From the NCBI GenBank assembly GCA_018678395.1, contig JAHHMJ010000071.1:1-8937 (forward strand): a stretch of 8,937 nucleotides of DNA, read 5' to 3'. The position numbers and the translations under genes are program-made. The stretch comes from Gemmatimonadota bacterium. GTDB taxonomy: Bacteria; Gemmatimonadota; Gemmatimonadetes; Longimicrobiales; Gaopeijiaceae. Positions 1 to 6,534 of the stretch are shown in pieces. Below the pieces are notes generated by a model that saw only the letters and a list, made by a program, of their open reading frames with translations, made no database searches and had not been told where the DNA came from. How positions within the stretch are numbered: the stretch's first letter is position 1; each line of letters opens with the position of its first letter.

Positions 1-2
1 CC

Positions 3-560
3 ACCGCGGCGGTCGGGCATACGTACTGGGAGCACCGCATGGACATGCACTTCGGCGAGTCGTGCCTGGCGAAGGCGCGATCGGTCGTGGTCGACCACGA
101 CCACGGCGCCGCCGATGCCCTGTTCGACGAAGTGCTGTCTGCGACGATCTTCAGCTTCCGCACCAACCGACGGATCTTCCAGGGCATGATCCGCTTCCAG
201 GGTGACGAGCGCTGGCGGCAGATCTTCGATCAGGTCCTGCGCAACTCCCGATTCGACGTGCCCCTCCCGCTCGTGGAGCGGTACCGAGCGCTCGCCTTCG
301 AGGCCGTCGTCGACTACCTCAACGAGCGGCATCGATCGGCGCCGGCCCGCCTCGATCCGGTCGGAGACCTGAACCTGCGGCTCGCCAAGAAAGTGCGCCG
401 CCGCGGTCTTGCGGGGGGAGCGGCCGACGACCCCGCGGTTCTCGAAGAGATGGCGGACGACTTCTTCCCGCTGCCCGACGAGACCCTGCGGTACTGGCCC
501 CAGGTGGACGCCCCGCCGCTGCCCCCGTCCCGCGGCCCCGCTCTGCCGGACGAAGGCTAG
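3..560 (+). CDS. Unrecognised protein, C-terminal part (5' end outside the window)
   Basis: The frame is open from the window edge to a TAG stop and gives at least 185 residues. An ATG at 39 could start it, but the frame stays open and protein-like upstream ([12 protein letters not shown] before the first Met) and I see no ribosome binding site before that ATG, so the true start is probably outside the window. I do not recognise the family. The visible part is soluble-looking and rich in charged and aromatic residues. It has a short VVVDHDHG stretch, a likely helical middle ([18 protein letters not shown], a [13 protein letters not shown] helix), a basic LAKKVRRRG patch, and a proline-rich tail after [13 protein letters not shown]. 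There is no signal peptide or membrane segment in this part. Codon use resembles the neighbours, with strongly GC-rich third positions. Its stop overlaps the stop of the convergent helicase gene, so no terminator fits between them. Confidence 0.7.
   Translation, partial: TAAVGHTYWEHRMDMHFGESCLAKARSVVVDHDHGAADALFDEVLSATIFSFRTNRRIFQGMIRFQGDERWRQIFDQVLRNSRFDVPLPLVERYRALAFEAVVDYLNERHRSAPARLDPVGDLNLRLAKKVRRRGLAGGAADDPAVLEEMADDFFPLPDETLRYWPQVDAPPLPPSRGPALPDEG
83..102. repeat. 20-bp perfect palindrome inside a coding region
   Basis: GGTCGTGGTCGACCACGACC reads the same on both strands. It lies in the 5'-truncated gene at the left edge and encodes part of its VVVDHDH stretch. Symmetry may simply arise because GTC/GTG valine codons are complementary to GAC/CAC Asp/His codons. 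A binding or recombination role is possible, but nothing else supports it. Confidence 0.5.
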
Positions 561-2878
561 AGCGTCCAGTCCTTTTCGAGATTGGCGTAGCGGACCAGCA
601 ACCGCTTCCGCCCCACATCGTCGAAGTCGACCGTCACCTTCGTGTCCTTCCCGAAGCCGGTCACCTCCTTCACGGTGCCCGACCCGAACGTCGCGTGCGA
701 CACCCGTTCCCCCTTCACGTAGCGCGGAGCGTCCTGATTCAGGGGATCCGGCGCGAAGGTATCGTCCGACCAATGCGAGGCACCGCGGCCGCCGCCGTCG
801 GCTTCGTCGAAGCGGGGCCGGCGCCGGTGGGGGGTGCTGGATCGAGCCGTCGTGAGCCTGGGTGACAGGCGCGCGTCGACCAGCGCCTCGGGAATCGCCT
901 CGGCGAACGGTGACAGCCGGCCGTACATGTACTCCCCGGCCCGTCGGCGCTGGCGGGCATGCGTCAACAGCAGCGTGTCCTCGGCCCTCGTGATCCCCAC
1001 GTAGAAGAGCCGGCGCTCCTCTTCCATCTCGGCGGGATCGTCGTAGGCGCGGCTGAGGGGGAACAGCCCATCCTCCAGGCCCGCGATGAAGACGACGGGA
1101 AACTCCAGCCCCTTGGCGTTGTGGAGCGTCATGAGCGTCACCGTGTCGGCCCCGGGATCGAGTCGATCCACGTCGGCCACCAGCGCGACCCGCTGGAGGA
1201 AGAGGTCGAGTTCGCTGAAGGCGTCGACGTCCTCCGGCTCGAGCTCGTCCAGCAGTTCGGCGTCGAAGTCCAGGGCGCCTGCGATCAGCTCGCGGACGTT
1301 GTCGATGCGATCCTCCCCCTCGGGCCCCTCGTCCTCGAGATGGCGGTAGAGCTCGAGTTCCTCGACCAGTTCCTCGAGCAGGGCGCCCACCCGAAGCGTG
1401 GCGGCGCGCGCCGACCAGGTCGAGACGAAAGCCGCGAAACGCTCGAGAGCGCGGGCCCCGCCCGTCGGGACACCCTCCAGCGTGGTGGCCCGGGCGGCCG
1501 CTTCGAGCAGCGATACCCCGAGCCCCTCGGCGGCCTCACGCAGTCGCTTGACCGAGGTCGCCCCGATCCCCCTGCGCGGGTAGTTCACCACGCGTTGGAA
1601 GGCGTCGACGTCGAGGGGGTTGGACACCAGGCGCAGATACCCGAGGACGTCCTGGATCTCCCGGCGCTCGTAGAAGCGGACGCCCCCGACGATCTGATAG
1701 GGCACACCCTTGCGACGGAAGGCGTCCTCGAGCGCCCGCGACTGGGCGTTGGTCCGGTAGAGGACCGCGAAGTCCCGGTAGTTGTGCAGCGCGGGCCCGT
1801 TCTCGTACCGGGCCGCGATCTCGCCGACGACCACCGCGGCCTCGTCGTTCTCGTCGAGGCACTCGACGCGGGTGATCTTCTCGCCGCCCTCGCGCTCGGT
1901 CCGCAGCGTCTTCCCCTTCCGGTGCACGTTCTGGGCGATGACCTCGTTGGCCGCCTCGAGAATCACCGCGGTCGATCGGTAGTTGCGCTCCAGTCGTACC
2001 ACCGCGGCGCCGGGCCAGGTCGTCTCGAAGTCGAGGATGTTGCGGAGGTCCGCACCCCGCCATCCGTAGATCGACTGGTCGTCGTCGCCGACGACCATCA
2101 GGTTGCCGTGGTTCTCGGCGAGAAGGTGCAGGAACCGGAACTGCGCGTGGTTGGTGTCCTGGTACTCGTCGACGAGCAGGAAAGCGAACCGGTCGCGGTA
2201 GAGCGCGAGGACCTCCGGATGGTTCTGGAGCAGCTCGACCGGCTTCACCAGCAGGTCGTCGAAGTCCATGCCGTTCTGCTCCCGCAGCGCCGTCTGATAG
2301 GCCGGGTAGACCCGGGCCACCGTGCGGGCGAAGAGGTCGAAGCCCTCTTCGTGGTCCTCCTGGAAGCGGGCCGGTGAGATCAACTGGTTCTTCGCGGCCG
2401 ACATCATCGAGCGCACCGCTTTGGGGTTGAAGCGCTTCGGGTCGATGTCCAGCGACTGGAGCGTCCGCTTGATCTGGCGGAGTGACTGCTCGGCGTCGAA
2501 GATCGTGAAGGCCCGGTCCCAGCCGAGCACCGGGGCATGGCGGCGCAGGAGCCTGGCCCCGATCGCGTGGAACGTGCCGACCCACATTCCCCGCGGTTCA
2601 CCCCCGAGAAAGCCGGCGATGCGCTCTCGCATCTCGCCGGCCGCCTTGTTGGTGAAGGTCACCGCGAGGACGCGCTCGGGCGGGACGCCGTGCTCGTGGA
2701 TCAGGTGGGCGATCCGCGTGGTCAGCACCCGCGTCTTTCCCGATCCGGCTCCGGCCAGCACCAGCGATGGACCCTCGAAGTGCTCGACCGCGAGGCGCTG
2801 TTCGGGATTGAGGGTGTCGAGGAGCGGGGAGGCGGAGGAAGGCGGCACGGCGCGCGGCGATGGCGAGTCGAGGGTCAC
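557..2878 (-). CDS. pcrA: PcrA/UvrD-type superfamily 1A DNA helicase
   Basis: This is an ATP-dependent 3'-5' DNA helicase for nucleotide-excision and mismatch repair and for removing stalled RNA polymerase or RecA. The 773 residues carry the full motif set in order: Q-motif LNPEQ (23-27), Walker A AGAGSGKT (42-49, Lys48), motif Ia [10 protein letters not shown] (74-83), Ib [11 protein letters not shown] (101-111), motif [11 protein letters not shown] (234-242), motif [16 protein letters not shown] (264-276), motif [10 protein letters not shown] (295-302), motif [12 protein letters not shown] (584-594) and motif [14 protein letters not shown] (624-635). A low-complexity linker (about 671-717) leads to a C-terminal Tudor-like fold (about 723-770; [11 protein letters not shown], then [14 protein letters not shown]), which in PcrA contacts RNA polymerase. 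The GTG start at 2878 is required, because the first internal ATG (Met83) lies beyond Walker A. GTG overlaps the kinase stop as GTGA, so translation is probably coupled. It looks intact and of normal family length. PcrA versus UvrD is a naming choice; I lean to PcrA because of the Tudor-like end. Confidence 0.97.
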   Translation of the reverse strand: MTLDSPSPRAVPPSSASPLLDTLNPEQRLAVEHFEGPSLVLAGAGSGKTRVLTTRIAHLIHEHGVPPERVLAVTFTNKAAGEMRERIAGFLGGEPRGMWVGTFHAIGARLLRRHAPVLGWDRAFTIFDAEQSLRQIKRTLQSLDIDPKRFNPKAVRSMMSAAKNQLISPARFQEDHEEGFDLFARTVARVYPAYQTALREQNGMDFDDLLVKPVELLQNHPEVLALYRDRFAFLLVDEYQDTNHAQFRFLHLLAENHGNLMVVGDDDQSIYGWRGADLRNILDFETTWPGAAVVRLERNYRSTAVILEAANEVIAQNVHRKGKTLRTEREGGEKITRVECLDENDEAAVVVGEIAARYENGPALHNYRDFAVLYRTNAQSRALEDAFRRKGVPYQIVGGVRFYERREIQDVLGYLRLVSNPLDVDAFQRVVNYPRRGIGATSVKRLREAAEGLGVSLLEAAARATTLEGVPTGGARALERFAAFVSTWSARAATLRVGALLEELVEELELYRHLEDEGPEGEDRIDNVRELIAGALDFDAELLDELEPEDVDAFSELDLFLQRVALVADVDRLDPGADTVTLMTLHNAKGLEFPVVFIAGLEDGLFPLSRAYDDPAEMEEERRLFYVGITRAEDTLLLTHARQRRRAGEYMYGRLSPFAEAIPEALVDARLSPRLTTARSSTPHRRRPRFDEADGGGRGASHWSDDTFAPDPLNQDAPRYVKGERVSHATFGSGTVKEVTGFGKDTKVTVDFDDVGRKRLLVRYANLEKDWTL

Positions 2879-4074
2879 CCCGTCCCGGCCGAGACGTCCG
2901 GCGCCCGGGGCAGGCGAATCTCAAAGGTCGCCCCCCACGGACGCTCGTCCAAGAGTTCGATGCGCCCCCGGTGCACCCCTTCGACGATGCGTCTCGACAG
3001 GGCCAATCCCACGCCCCAGCCACCCGACTTGGTGGTCACACCGGGCTCGAAAAGCTTGTCCCGCACCTCCGGCTCGACGCCCGGTCCCGTGTCTCGAATC
3101 TGCAGCACGACGCGGTCGCGCTCGCCCTCGAAGGCCCGGATGTCGATCTCGCCGCCGCGGCCCGCCAGGGCATCCAGCGCGTTCTTGACGACGTTCTCGA
3201 GAGCCCAGGCCAGCAGCACCGCGTTCCCCAGAATCGGCGCGATGTCGGCGGGGACGTCGACGTTCAGCTCGATGCCCCGCCCCAGCCGCGGCAGACGCGC
3301 CTGGAGGTATCGCTCCAGCTCCCCCACGACCTCGTGCAGCGAAAGGCGCGTCAACTCCGGCTCCCGCCCGATCAGTTCGAATCGATGGCTGATCCGTTCG
3401 AGGCGAACGAGATCCTCGGCGATCGCGTCTGCGACCTCGCCCTCGCCCAGCGAACCCGGTCGCTCGTGGGGTCCGAGGCGCAGGACCTCGAGCCATCCCT
3501 GCAGCGATGAGATCGGTGTCCCGAGCTGATGGGCCAGCTCCCGAGCCATCGCCGTCCAGGCACGCTCGCTGTCCGCGCGCCGCTGAGCCCGGATCACCGC
3601 GAGGCCGACGAGCACGGTCAGCAGGAGACCGCCCGCCTGCAGCGAGGAGATCCACCCGAGCCGCCGTACGATCGGCGGGTCGCCGAAGTGGATGCGCACG
3701 TCGCCGGGCTCGCCGATGGGCGGGTTGCGCAGGTCCAGCTCCACCACGTACTCGCGCAATCGCCCCTGACCCTCGGGAGTGAGGAGGTCCGCCTCGAAGG
3801 GAAGATTCTCGACGGCCGTGACGCGCCCACCCTCCCCCGTCAGAACGATGGGGATGTCCGTTTCGAGTACGAGATCCTGCAGGCGGGACAGCGCCTGTTC
3901 GCTGCGGAACGGGTCGGGATCGGTGATCGCGCGCTGGACCTCGGCGAAGATCTCGGTGAGGGTCTCGGCATTCTCCTCCAGCGCCTCGCCGATGCTCCGG
4001 GTGTACACCAGGTACCACCCGAGCAAAATCAGGAACAGCGTGGCCAGGACGAGAGGCCACCGCTCCCGTTTCAC
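2875..4074 (-). CDS. Membrane sensor histidine kinase without HAMP domain
   Basis: This is a two-component sensor kinase of 399 residues. The N-terminus is basic (MKRERW), followed by TM1 (about 7-24), an extracytoplasmic sensor region of about 120 residues (25-146, no recognised domain), and TM2 (about 147-162). Only about 20 residues separate TM2 from the H-box, so there is no room for a HAMP domain. The H-box is ARELAHQLGTPIS (phosphoacceptor His182), the N-box is ENVVKNALDAL (Asn298), G1 is DTGPGV (328-333), the F-box is KLFEPGVTTK (340-349) and G2 is GGWGVGLALSRR (351-362), so the catalytic core looks active. The frame stays open upstream into serS, but that part is a shadow of serS; the GTG at 4074 overlaps the serS stop as GTGA and is followed directly by a normal TM1. 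No regulator is adjacent on this strand. The receiver-only protein starting at 6127 is the nearest candidate partner, and the pairing is inference. Confidence 0.93.
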   Translation of the reverse strand: MKRERWPLVLATLFLILLGWYLVYTRSIGEALEENAETLTEIFAEVQRAITDPDPFRSEQALSRLQDLVLETDIPIVLTGEGGRVTAVENLPFEADLLTPEGQGRLREYVVELDLRNPPIGEPGDVRIHFGDPPIVRRLGWISSLQAGGLLLTVLVGLAVIRAQRRADSERAWTAMARELAHQLGTPISSLQGWLEVLRLGPHERPGSLGEGEVADAIAEDLVRLERISHRFELIGREPELTRLSLHEVVGELERYLQARLPRLGRGIELNVDVPADIAPILGNAVLLAWALENVVKNALDALAGRGGEIDIRAFEGERDRVVLQIRDTGPGVEPEVRDKLFEPGVTTKSGGWGVGLALSRRIVEGVHRGRIELLDERPWGATFEIRLPRAPDVSAGTG

Positions 4075-5351
4075 GAGATCGCCAGGATCCGGTCCGTGCC
4101 CACGTACGGGTGGAGGACCTCGGGAAGCCGGACCGAGCCGTCTTCGTCCTGATACGTCTCGAGCAGCGCCGCGACCGTGCGCGGCAGTGCGAGAGCCGAG
4201 CCGTTGAGCGTGTGCACGTACTCGGGCCTCTCTCCCGCCCCGGGGCGGAACCGGAGTTCCGCCCTTCTGGCCTGGTAGTCGGTGAACACCGAGCAGCTCG
4301 AGACCTCGAGCCAGCGCTCCACTCCGGGCGACCACACCTCCAGGTCGAAGGTCATGGCGGCCGAGAACCCGAGATCGCCGCCCGCGAGCAGAACGCGACG
4401 GTAGTGGAGGCCCAGATCGTCGAGCAGGCCTTCGGCTTCGGCGGTGAGCTCGTCCAGCGCCTCCCGGCTGCGCTCCGGTCGCTCGTATCGCACGAGCTCG
4501 ACCTTGTCGAACTGATGGACCCGAAGGAGACCGCGCGTGTCCTTGCCCGCCGCGCCCGCTTCGCGCCGGAAGCAGGGGGAGTAGGCCGTCAGACGCCGGG
4601 GGACCTCGTCCTCCGGCAGCAGAGACCCGGCGTGCAGGTTGGTGACGGGCACCTCGGCGGTCGGGATCAACCAGAGATCGTCCCGCTCCACCTGATACGA
4701 ATCGTCGGCGAACTTCGGCAGCTGACCCGTCCCGGTCATGCTCGCACGATTCACCACATAGGGGACCCGCACCTCTTCGTAGCCGTGCGCACCCACATGG
4801 CGATCGAGGAAGAAGTTGATCAACCCGCGCTGCAGTCGGGCGCCCCACCCCCGCAGGACCGGGAAGCCGGATCCCGTCACCCGGGACCCACCCCCGAGAT
4901 CGAGAATGCCGAGCAGTTCGCCCAGCTCCCAGTGCGGTCGCGGCGTGAAGTCGAACGACGGCTCCGTACCCCGGACATGGATCTCGACGTTGTCATCCTC
5001 ACCGCCGGCCGGAACCTCGTCGAGCGGGGTGTTGGGGATGTCGAGCAGCCCTTCGCGCATCGCGGCCTCTGCGATCGCGGCCTCGTCGTCGAGCCGTGCG
5101 ATGGCGTCACCGACCTCTCGCATCTCGGTAATGAGAGCGTCCGCGTCGAGCCCCTCGCGCTTGCGACGACCGACCTCCTTGCTGACGGAGTTGCGCCGCG
5201 CCTTGAGCTCGTTCACCTCGGTCAGTGCGGTCCGCCGGGACTCGTCCAACTCGAGAATGCGGTCCACCGCCGGACCGAAGTCTTCACCCCGTCGCGCCAG
5301 CGCAGCGACCACGCCCGCGCGATCCTCCCGCAGACGACGGATGTCGAGCAT
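4071..5351 (-). CDS. serS: Seryl-tRNA synthetase
   Basis: This cytosolic class II aminoacyl-tRNA synthetase charges tRNA-Ser (and tRNA-Sec) with serine. The 426 residues match the usual bacterial length. The N-terminal part (about 1-100) is the antiparallel coiled-coil arm that grips the long variable arm of tRNA-Ser, opening with the typical MLDIRRLRED and a charged helix pair (about 30-100). The catalytic core shows motif 1 (about 160-200, GSGFPVLRG through YEEVRVPYVV), the serine-binding IPTAEVPVTN loop (229-238), motif 2 with CFRREAGAAGKDTRGLLR (260-277) and HQFDKVE (279-285), and motif 3 NGSALALPRTVAALLETYQ (383-401). The ATG at 5351 has a good Shine-Dalgarno, GGAGGG, seven nt upstream, inside the end of the lipoprotein gene. 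Its stop overlaps the start of the kinase gene. Nothing is odd in the protein; the oddity is its position between a lipoprotein and a sensor kinase. Confidence 0.98.
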   Translation of the reverse strand: MLDIRRLREDRAGVVAALARRGEDFGPAVDRILELDESRRTALTEVNELKARRNSVSKEVGRRKREGLDADALITEMREVGDAIARLDDEAAIAEAAMREGLLDIPNTPLDEVPAGGEDDNVEIHVRGTEPSFDFTPRPHWELGELLGILDLGGGSRVTGSGFPVLRGWGARLQRGLINFFLDRHVGAHGYEEVRVPYVVNRASMTGTGQLPKFADDSYQVERDDLWLIPTAEVPVTNLHAGSLLPEDEVPRRLTAYSPCFRREAGAAGKDTRGLLRVHQFDKVELVRYERPERSREALDELTAEAEGLLDDLGLHYRRVLLAGGDLGFSAAMTFDLEVWSPGVERWLEVSSCSVFTDYQARRAELRFRPGAGERPEYVHTLNGSALALPRTVAALLETYQDEDGSVRLPEVLHPYVGTDRILAIS

Positions 5352-5354
5352 GCC

Positions 5355-5948
5355 TCAACCCTCCGGCGGCACGAGGGAGCGGCTGTTGCACAGCGGGCTG
5401 GCGTCGTAGCGGAACCGCAGGGTGCCGCCCACGGGGTCGACCTCGAGCGGCTCGAGCTTTCCGTAGTAGACACAGCGGCGACCGAAGGAGCCCGTCTGCT
5501 GGTTCGTCCTCACGACGTACAGCTGGCCGAGCTCGATCGGGACCGACCGGTCGCGCACGTACAGGGCTGTGTCGGCCGGAGCCTCGCGGATCCCGTCGAA
5601 GGTCTCGCCGGGCATGGGCACGACGGCCGACTCCGTATCCAGCCCGACCGCGGAGGGCGTCAGGAAGACCAGTCGACCGTCCTCCGTGTTCACGAGGAAG
5701 TCCCAGCTCCCGGTCGCGCCGGCCGCCTCGACCCGGACGAGCCGCCGCTGATTGACGTTGAAGCCCGACGCCAGATTCAGCTCGGGGCGCGCCAGCGAGT
5801 AGATGAAGACCGTGTCGGGCGCCAGGGTCCAGTCGTTGAAGCCGAACGGGTCGTCCTCGCAGGCGCCGAGAAAGGGGGCCGAGGCGAGCGCGGCGGCGAC
5901 CGCGAGAAGCCGAAGGCGCGGTCGGACGGCGGTGGAGCGAGAGAGCAT
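5355..5948 (-). CDS. Small predicted lipoprotein of unknown function
   Basis: This is a 197-residue protein with a type II (lipoprotein) signal peptide: a basic n-region (RSTAVRPRLR), a hydrophobic h-region (LLAVAAALASAPF) and a lipobox LGAC with Cys30 as the lipidated residue. The next residue is Glu, not Asp, so by the usual rule it would go to the outer membrane; this is inference. The mature part (about 168 residues) looks beta-rich and soluble. Two more cysteines (Cys159 in RRCVYYGKLEP and Cys187 in SPLCNSR) could form a disulfide in the periplasm. I recognise no domain family. I chose the ATG at 5948; a GTG three codons upstream (5957) is equally possible, and neither has a clear Shine-Dalgarno. 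It is the first gene of the minus-strand cluster and ends three nt before serS, so it is probably transcribed with it. Confidence 0.85.
   Translation of the reverse strand: MLSRSTAVRPRLRLLAVAAALASAPFLGACEDDPFGFNDWTLAPDTVFIYSLARPELNLASGFNVNQRRLVRVEAAGATGSWDFLVNTEDGRLVFLTPSAVGLDTESAVVPMPGETFDGIREAPADTALYVRDRSVPIELGQLYVVRTNQQTGSFGRRCVYYGKLEPLEVDPVGGTLRFRYDASPLCNSRSLVPPEG
5359..5364 (-). promoter_or_regulatory. Shine-Dalgarno of serS
   Basis: On the minus strand this reads GGAGGG, seven nt before the serS ATG. It lies inside the last codons of the lipoprotein gene. It is the strongest ribosome site of the minus-strand cluster and fixes the serS start. Confidence 0.75.
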
Positions 5949-6003
5949 CGAAGCCACGGAGAACGAGGACGGACGACGGTGGATCGCGGTCGAGCCGCGA
6001 CCC

Positions 6004-6058
6004 GGAACGGTAGGCGGGCGCCAGCGGAAGTGTCAACCCCGAAAAGCCCCACCGTTCC
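6004..6058. repeat. 8-bp inverted repeat spanning the divergent promoter region
   Basis: GGAACGGT (6004-6011) and ACCGTTCC (6051-6058) are perfect inverted copies separated by 39 nt. The left arm covers the putative minus-strand -10; the right arm directly abuts the plus-strand -35. This placement would suit a shared regulator of both promoters, but chance cannot be excluded. Confidence 0.45.
6007..6036 (-). promoter_or_regulatory. Candidate promoter for the lipoprotein-serS-kinase-pcrA cluster
   Basis: On the minus strand there is a perfect -35 TTGACA (6036-6031), an 18-nt spacer and a weak -10 TACCGT (6012-6007). Transcription would begin near 6000, giving a leader of about 50 nt before the ATG at 5948. 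The -35 is convincing; the -10 matches the sigma-70 consensus at only three of six positions. Confidence 0.45.
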
Positions 6059-6087
6059 TTGACTTTACACCCCTCGCCGGGTAGGTT
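6059..6087 (+). promoter_or_regulatory. Candidate promoter for the response regulator-glmU-walJ cluster
   Basis: TTGACT (6059-6064) is followed by a 17-nt spacer and TAGGTT (6082-6087). The -35 matches the sigma-70 consensus at five of six positions and the -10 at three of six. Predicted start near 6094 gives a leader of about 33 nt with a Shine-Dalgarno before the ATG at 6127. It lies in the only long intergenic gap of the window, which is where a divergent promoter pair is expected. Confidence 0.55.
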
Positions 6088-6114
6088 CCGCCGCTGTTCG
6101 ATCGGAGGCGAACC

Positions 6115-6118
6115 GGAG
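6115..6118 (+). promoter_or_regulatory. Shine-Dalgarno of the response regulator gene
   Basis: GGAG lies eight nt before the ATG at 6127 and supports that start. A second purine run, GGAGG (6104-6108), is too far away for normal spacing. Confidence 0.65.
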
Positions 6119-6126
6119 ACGCCCGG

Positions 6127-6534
6127 ATGAATCCGTCCCCTCGCAACGGTACGTCCCGGCGACGCATCCTCGTAGCCGACGACGAACCGCACATCCGCCG
6201 CGTTCTCGAGACTCTCCTCGAGGCGTCCGGCTTCGAGGCCGAAACGGTCTGCGACGGGGCCGAGGCGCTCGACCGTCTGCGGGATCCGGAACGGGTCTAT
6301 GCGCTCGTGCTGACCGACCTGATGATGCCGGAACGGTCCGGGCTCGAGGTGCTGGAGGGCATCGGCCGGATGGAGCATCGTCGCGGTCTCCCCGTCGTCG
6401 TTCTCACCGCCAAGGGCCAGGACGCGGATCGCGAGCGCGCTCTGGCGCTGGGGGCGTCGGACTTCCTGACCAAACCGTTCAGTCCGAAGAAGCTCCTCGG
6501 ACGTATTCTCGAGATCCTCGATGGCGCCGACTGA
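6127..6534 (+). CDS. Receiver-only (CheY-like) response regulator
   Basis: The 135 residues form one phosphoacceptor (REC) domain. Key residues are the acidic pocket Asp18-Asp19-Glu20 (ILVADDEPHIRRVL), the phosphorylated Asp64 in VLTDLMMPERSG, the switch Thr95 in VVVLTAKG, and Lys117 in FLTKPFSP. All are in place, so it should accept phosphate. A short disordered lead (about 1-12) precedes the domain. There is no DNA-binding or enzymatic output domain; the stop follows the last REC helix (LLGRILEILDG). It must therefore act by protein contact or as a phosphorelay intermediate. It is the first gene of the plus cluster, with a Shine-Dalgarno and a candidate promoter. Its last 14 nt overlap the glmU-like gene. 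The HAMP-less histidine kinase on the other strand is a plausible but unproven partner. Confidence 0.95.
   Translation: MNPSPRNGTSRRRILVADDEPHIRRVLETLLEASGFEAETVCDGAEALDRLRDPERVYALVLTDLMMPERSGLEVLEGIGRMEHRRGLPVVVLTAKGQDADRERALALGASDFLTKPFSPKKLLGRILEILDGAD

Noticed and set aside
2079..2102. Hairpin-like inverted repeat in pcrA (arms TGGTCGTCG / CGACGACCA)
   Set aside because: It falls on the conserved helicase motif III segment VVGDDDQS, whose repeated GAC and GTC codons create the symmetry.
959..2377. A 472-codon open frame on the plus strand, antisense to pcrA
   Set aside because: It is a shadow of the helicase gene. The translation is rich in Val, Glu, Leu and Arg with no domain, as expected from the reverse of GC-biased codons.
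4075..4848. Upstream extension of the histidine kinase frame, which stays open for another 258 codons
   Set aside because: This part reads serS in another frame and gives an arginine- and glycine-rich non-protein-like sequence. The GTG at 4074 directly before TM1 is the sensible start.
4110..6062. A 650-codon open frame on the plus strand, antisense to serS and the lipoprotein gene
   Set aside because: It lies opposite well-recognised serS, its product is low-complexity and resembles no family, and long antisense frames are common in GC-rich DNA.
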